Source: CAZYMF01 sp964648215 (lineage in GTDB: Bacteria; Desulfobacterota; Binatia; HRBIN30; JACQVA1). Taken from it: a DNA stretch of 9,616 nt. The stretch's first letter is position 1, and each line of letters begins with the position of its first letter. Below are positions 6,900 through 9,616 of the stretch, one piece after another. Position numbers and translations under genes: made by a program. The DNA lies in assembly GCA_964648215.1 (NCBI GenBank), contig CAZYMF010000189.1, positions 1 to 9,616 on the forward strand. Direction: 5' to 3'. The notes below the pieces were generated by a model. The model was not told the DNA's origin and did no database searches. It saw nothing but the letters and a program-made list of their open reading frames with translations.

Positions 6900-7631
6900 T
6901 CACTGTTGCACCTGCAGCTCTACTCTACGGTTTTGCGCCCGGCCGGCTTCCGTGGAGTTGTCCGCAACCGGCCGAGTCTCCCCGTAGCCCACTACCTTCA
7001 TCCGTTCCGGGGCGATGCCGCGATTGACCAGGTAGCGGTAAACCGCCTCGGCGCGCCGGATCGACAGCGCCTGGTTGTACTCCTCGCCGCCGACGGAGTC
7101 GGTGTAGCCCGCGACCTCGAGGCTGACGCCGGGGTTCTCGCGTAGCGAGGAGACGGCCTCGTCGAGGACGGGGCGGGACTCGTCGCGAATCTCGGCCTTG
7201 TTGAAATCGAAGGTGATGCCGCGCAGAACAATGCGCCTCTTGGTCACCGGCGGCTGCACCGGCGGCTCCACGGCCGGCGGGGGAGGAGGCGGTGGGGGCG
7301 TCGCCGGTTGCGGCTCGGGATCCAGGAACACATGGCCAGCGATCCCGCACAGCAGAGCCCCGGCCGCGGCGCCGATGATCGCGCCCTTCCAGTATTCCGG
7401 ATCGTCCTCGACGCACTGGCGTACGCCATCGATCTCCGCGCACGACGAGCCCGGTCGCTGGTCCTGGATGTAGGTGCCGACGCCGGCGCCCACCAAGGTG
7501 CAGATCGCGGCGGGAATGTAGGCCCCCTTGCCGAGCGGCTTCTGCCAAGAAGGTCGTTGAATGATCGCACACCCGGCTTGCAGCGTCAGCGCCAAGGCCA
7601 GCGTGCATGCCCAGAAAGATTGCCGTCGCAT
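6900..7631 (-). CDS. OmpA-family lipoprotein with glycine-zipper segments and C-terminal peptidoglycan-binding domain
   Basis: 243 residues. The N-terminal hydrophobic signal ends in LQAGC, giving a likely lipidated C21, although the -3 position is Q rather than the preferred Leu. A first Gly-rich hydrophobic segment is at about 40-55 (AAICTLVGAGVGTYI) and a second at about 83-100 (GAIIGAAAGALLCGIAG), resembling glycine-zipper/YMGG-type segments. The loop between them has C64 and C73. A proline-rich linker (about 107-129, with eight consecutive prolines) joins to the OmpA C-like domain (about 134-243). That domain has FDFNKAEIR, GYTDSVGGEEYN, LSIRRAEAV and GYGETRPVADN then GRAQNRRVEL. D178 and R193 match the diaminopimelate-contacting Asp/Arg pair spaced 15 apart in OmpA-like domains. 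It probably tethers the outer membrane to peptidoglycan, Pal-like. No tol/pal genes adjoin it. The ATG at 7631 has GGAGG at 7637-7641, 5 nt away. Confidence 0.9.
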   Translation of the reverse strand: MRRQSFWACTLALALTLQAGCAIIQRPSWQKPLGKGAYIPAAICTLVGAGVGTYIQDQRPGSSCAEIDGVRQCVEDDPEYWKGAIIGAAAGALLCGIAGHVFLDPEPQPATPPPPPPPPAVEPPVQPPVTKRRIVLRGITFDFNKAEIRDESRPVLDEAVSSLRENPGVSLEVAGYTDSVGGEEYNQALSIRRAEAVYRYLVNRGIAPERMKVVGYGETRPVADNSTEAGRAQNRRVELQVQQ

Positions 7632-8015
7632 CAGATCCTCCAGCCCCTCACCGTGCCAACCACCGCCCGGCGGCGCGCCCCGCGATATCCCAGAGCGAAC
7701 GAGCCTGCGACCCGGGTCGGGGTACGGCTTGACCCGTTGACGCAGCCGGCGTTGTCGTCTCTTCGCTCGCCCATGTCGGACATCACCCGAAAACGGATGC
7801 GCCCTTGTAGTCTTGGACCCGCAGAGGCGTCAAGCGAATTGCGCGTGCGTCGAGTCCGTCGCCGCGGTCGTGTGGCAACCCCCTCTCGCGACGTCCGCCA
7901 TGACGCTGGGGGGCGAGGGTGGCGGATACGCCGGCTGGGCGAGCAGGTGGGACCCGGTTGTGGCTGCCCGCGCGGTTGTGATATCGCACGCCCAACCTTA
8001 GTTCAGGGGGCGGTT
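7632..8015. other. Divergent intergenic region, no convincing gene
   Basis: 384 nt between the minus-strand OmpA-like gene and the plus-strand beta-propeller gene. It contains the Shine-Dalgarno of the former (7637-7641), a possible minus-strand promoter (7804-7833), and a 7-bp inverted repeat TCCGCCA/TGGCGGA at 7894-7900 and 7920-7926 with a 19-nt loop. The plus-strand gene has AGGGGG just before its ATG. A weak plus-strand -10-like GATATC at 7980-7985 sits 16 nt after TTGTGG (7958-7963). Two small open frames here (minus 7783-7995, plus 7813-8001) have Arg-rich, non-protein-like translations and were not accepted as genes. Confidence 0.55.
7804..7833 (-). promoter_or_regulatory. Possible sigma70-like promoter for the OmpA-like gene
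   Basis: On the minus strand, TTGACG (7833-7828) is followed by an 18-nt spacer and TACAAG (7809-7804). This matches -35 at 5 of 6 and -10 at 4 of 6. It would give a leader of about 165 nt before the ATG at 7631. It is the best match I found in this gap, but it is only a consensus match in GC-rich DNA. Confidence 0.35.
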
Positions 8016-9616
8016 ATGGCGATGCGGAGCGGTTTTGACACGGCGCGATTTTGCCGGCGCACAGCGGCCAGTCTGGTCGTGGCGTTGTTGGCAAGCTGTG
8101 TGGTCCCCGCAGCCGCCACGGCCGCCGACTGTAACGGGCGCACCTTCGAGCGCGTCAGCGTCAGCAGCGGCGGTGGCCAGGGCGATCAACGCAGCCTTTG
8201 GCCCAATCTTTCCTTCGATGGATGCGTCGTCGGGTTCAAGTCGGACGCGGCGAACCTGGTGGGCAACGACGTCAATCAAGCCACGGACGTCTTCGCGCGC
8301 GACCGCCGCGCGGACACCACGACGCGGATCAGCGTCTCGGCCAACGGACAGGAGGCGAACGACACCAGTTTTCCGCCGGCCCTTTCCGGGGACGGCAACC
8401 TGGCGGCGTTCGGCTCGCTGGCGACCAATCTCGTCTCGGGAGATTCCAACGGCTACGCCGATATGTTCGTCAAGGACCGCGGCAGCGCCGCGGTCTCGCG
8501 CGTCAGCGTGAGCGTCGTCGGCCCGCAGCCGAATGACGGGAGCCCGGACGCCCCACCGGCCGTCAGCAGCGACGGCCGTTTCGTCGCCTTTACCTCGCTG
8601 GCGTCGAACCTCGTGCCCGGCGACCTCAACGAGACCTCGGACGTCTTCGTGTTCGATCGGGCGCAGAACCACACCGAGCTCATCAGCGCCGCGCAGGTCG
8701 GCGCCGACCGCGGCAACTCGGCCAACGGGCCGAGCAGCGCGCCGGCGATGAGCCGTGACGGCCGCTTCGTCGCCTTTCTGTCCAACGCGCGCAACCTCAT
8801 CTCCGGTGGCACGGATCCCGAAAACGCCCGTCGCGGGGTCTTTCTCTGGGATCGGCAGGCGCAGACGATGGAGCGCATCAGCGTGACCATCAACGGGGCC
8901 CCGCTCAACGCCGACTGCAACCGCCCGACGATCAGCGACGACGGGCGCATCGTCGCCTTTGCGTGCGACGCCAGCAACCTGGTGGCCGACGACGTCGACA
9001 ACGTCCGCGACGTGTTCATCCGCGACCGGGACACCGGGACCACCACCCGCGTGCTGCCGCCCCAGGGATGCACCAACGGAGGCGGCGGCGCGATCGAAGG
9101 CGACGGCTTCAGCGACAGCCCGAGCTTGAGCGGCGACGGGCGGTTCCTCGCCTTCGTTTCGTCCGCGACCAACCTGCTGGCCGGAGACACCAACGGGGTC
9201 GCCGACGTCTTCGTCCTCGATCGCAGCACCGGTCTGATCGCGCGGATTCTGGGCGACGGCGACACCGAGCCCAACGGGGCCAGCAGCCTGCCGAACATCA
9301 GCGGGGACGGCGCCTGGATCGGCTTTCAGTCCGATGCGTCCAACCTCGTCGCCGACGACACCAACCAGGCCACCGACGTGTTCGTGGCCGGGAATCCCTT
9401 CCTGTCGGGGGGACCGATCCCGGGGGTGACGCCGGTCCCGACGTGCACGGCGACGCCGACCGTGACGGGGACGATCACCCCGAGTGTGTCGCCGTCAGCA
9501 GGCACGCCAACCGGCACGCCGGGGACACCGACTCCCACGGCCACGCCGGTGCCTTGCACAACGAGCAGTGATTGTCCGAACGGCCAGGTGTGCGTCAACA
9601 ACATCTGTGTGCCGCC
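8016..9616 (+). CDS. Secreted PD40/TolB-like seven-repeat beta-propeller protein with Thr/Pro linker and Cys-rich tail, 3'-truncated by the window edge
   Basis: I translated this frame by hand from ATG 8016. It has no stop through 9616: 533 complete codons, gene continuing beyond the window. The start has AGGGGG at 8005-8010 with a 5-nt spacer. N terminus: RR at 14-15, a hydrophobic core, then either a lipobox LASC (lipidated C28) or signal-peptidase cleavage near A37. Seven repeats follow at about 46-103, 104-161, 162-221, 222-286, 287-344, 345-409 and 410-462. Each runs RISV..G...N, then S.DGRFVAF.S.ASNLV, then GDTN...DVFV.DR, the pattern of PD40/TolB-like beta-propeller blades. Then a Thr/Pro-rich linker (about 470-512) and a module with C514, C520, C526 and C531 (CTTSSDC then CPNGQVC type spacing), like short Cys-rich repeats on deltaproteobacterial surface proteins. 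Extracytoplasmic location is likely; the ligand is unknown. It is unlikely to be TolB itself, having no tol neighbours and a non-TolB C terminus. Confidence 0.88.
   Translation, partial: MAMRSGFDTARFCRRTAASLVVALLASCVVPAAATAADCNGRTFERVSVSSGGGQGDQRSLWPNLSFDGCVVGFKSDAANLVGNDVNQATDVFARDRRADTTTRISVSANGQEANDTSFPPALSGDGNLAAFGSLATNLVSGDSNGYADMFVKDRGSAAVSRVSVSVVGPQPNDGSPDAPPAVSSDGRFVAFTSLASNLVPGDLNETSDVFVFDRAQNHTELISAAQVGADRGNSANGPSSAPAMSRDGRFVAFLSNARNLISGGTDPENARRGVFLWDRQAQTMERISVTINGAPLNADCNRPTISDDGRIVAFACDASNLVADDVDNVRDVFIRDRDTGTTTRVLPPQGCTNGGGGAIEGDGFSDSPSLSGDGRFLAFVSSATNLLAGDTNGVADVFVLDRSTGLIARILGDGDTEPNGASSLPNISGDGAWIGFQSDASNLVADDTNQATDVFVAGNPFLSGGPIPGVTPVPTCTATPTVTGTITPSVSPSAGTPTGTPGTPTPTATPVPCTTSSDCPNGQVCVNNICVP
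8151..9401 (+). repeat. Seven protein-level tandem repeats (beta-propeller blades)
   Basis: Seven units of 58, 58, 60, 65, 58, 65 and 53 residues, beginning at 8151, 8325, 8499, 8679, 8874, 9048 and 9243. The DNA is also partly conserved between units: GACGGCCG(T/C)TTCGTCGCCTTT is seen in units 3 and 4, and GACGTCTTCGT or GACGTGTTC is repeated in most units. Unit 4 is the most divergent, having GVFLWDR instead of DVFV.DR and no acidic loop. Units 4 and 6 carry insertions in the segment before the S.DG strand. Seven units equal one closed seven-bladed propeller. Confidence 0.85.
9402..9614 (+). other. Thr/Pro-rich linker and first Cys-rich module of the beta-propeller protein
   Basis: Residues 463-533. 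The first part is dominated by Thr, Pro, Gly, Ser and Val (TPTGTPGTPTPTATPVP type), expected to be extended and possibly glycosylated at the surface. The last 20 residues carry four cysteines spaced x5, x5, x4 around DCPNGQVC, likely two disulfides. Further Cys-rich units may follow beyond the window. Confidence 0.7.

Noticed and set aside
7894..7926. Inverted repeat TCCGCCA/TGGCGGA with a 19-nt loop
   Set aside because: 7 bp with a long loop is expected by chance in GC-rich DNA. There is no U-tract and no operator-like position relative to a confident promoter.
7783..8001. Two small open frames in the divergent intergenic gap
   Set aside because: Short, basic, without good ribosome binding sites or similarity, and they overlap each other on opposite strands and the predicted promoters.
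8198..8751. Short plus-strand frames inside the propeller gene
   Set aside because: Arg/Ser-rich out-of-frame translations. The frame starting at 8016 is continuous, repeated and ends in sensible modules.
8453..9298. Minus-strand open frame of 281 codons opposite the propeller gene
   Set aside because: Its apparent internal repetition is only the complement of the propeller repeats, and it has no Shine-Dalgarno or recognisable domain.
8151..9401. Possible CRISPR or DNA satellite because of periodic similar segments
   Set aside because: The period is 160-195 nt, the units vary in length and are conserved at protein level, and the similarity is in coding frame, so these are propeller blades.
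8016..9401. Possible tolB
   Set aside because: The repeat type is similar, but there is no TolB N-terminal domain, the tail is Thr/Pro- and Cys-rich, and no tolQRA or pal gene adjoins. The nearby OmpA-like gene is divergent and has a different architecture from Pal.

Overview
The window is GC-rich, single-copy-looking chromosomal DNA from a Gram-negative bacterium. Outer-membrane and periplasmic types are present: an OmpA-like peptidoglycan-binding lipoprotein, a DUF1329 protein with a Sec signal, and a secreted beta-propeller with a Thr/Pro linker and a Cys-rich tail. Together these suggest a deltaproteobacterial-type lineage (Binatota, Desulfobacterota or Myxococcota in the broad sense). 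That placement is an inference from gene types, not from a marker gene.

Positions 1-5385 hold a tightly packed plus-strand operon, cut at its 5' end. Its order is citramalate synthase (cimA, C-terminal three quarters), a cysteine desulfurase, the tRNA 2-thiouridylase mnmA, the tRNA methylthiotransferase mtaB, and ribonuclease III (rnc). Junctions are 1-nt and 7-nt gaps or 8-nt and 14-nt overlaps, so translational coupling is likely. The middle three genes form a tRNA sulfuration module. The desulfurase supplies sulfur, MnmA makes s2U34 and MtaB makes ms2t6A37, and both modifications can occur in the same anticodon loop (tRNA-Lys UUU). The operon ends at a 13-bp perfect hairpin at 5410-5438. 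Its A-tract and T-tract let it serve both the operon and the convergent gene beyond it.

Positions 5478-7631 hold two minus-strand envelope genes: a DUF1329 periplasmic protein with its own sigma70-like promoter, and an OmpA-family lipoprotein with glycine-zipper segments and a polyproline linker. An intergenic region of about 380 bp (7632-8015) carries the likely divergent promoters.

From 8016 to the window end runs a large plus-strand gene with no stop in the window (533 complete codons). It is a secreted protein of seven recognisable 53-65-residue PD40/TolB-like repeats, i.e. a probable seven-bladed beta-propeller. A Thr/Pro-rich linker and the start of a Cys-rich module follow.

I found no tRNA, rRNA, CRISPR array, insertion sequence or phage gene. 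The most notable observations are the CXXC-type MnmA beside a dedicated desulfurase, an alanine at a normally acidic metal-site position in RNase III, and the regular acidic loops of the beta-propeller.
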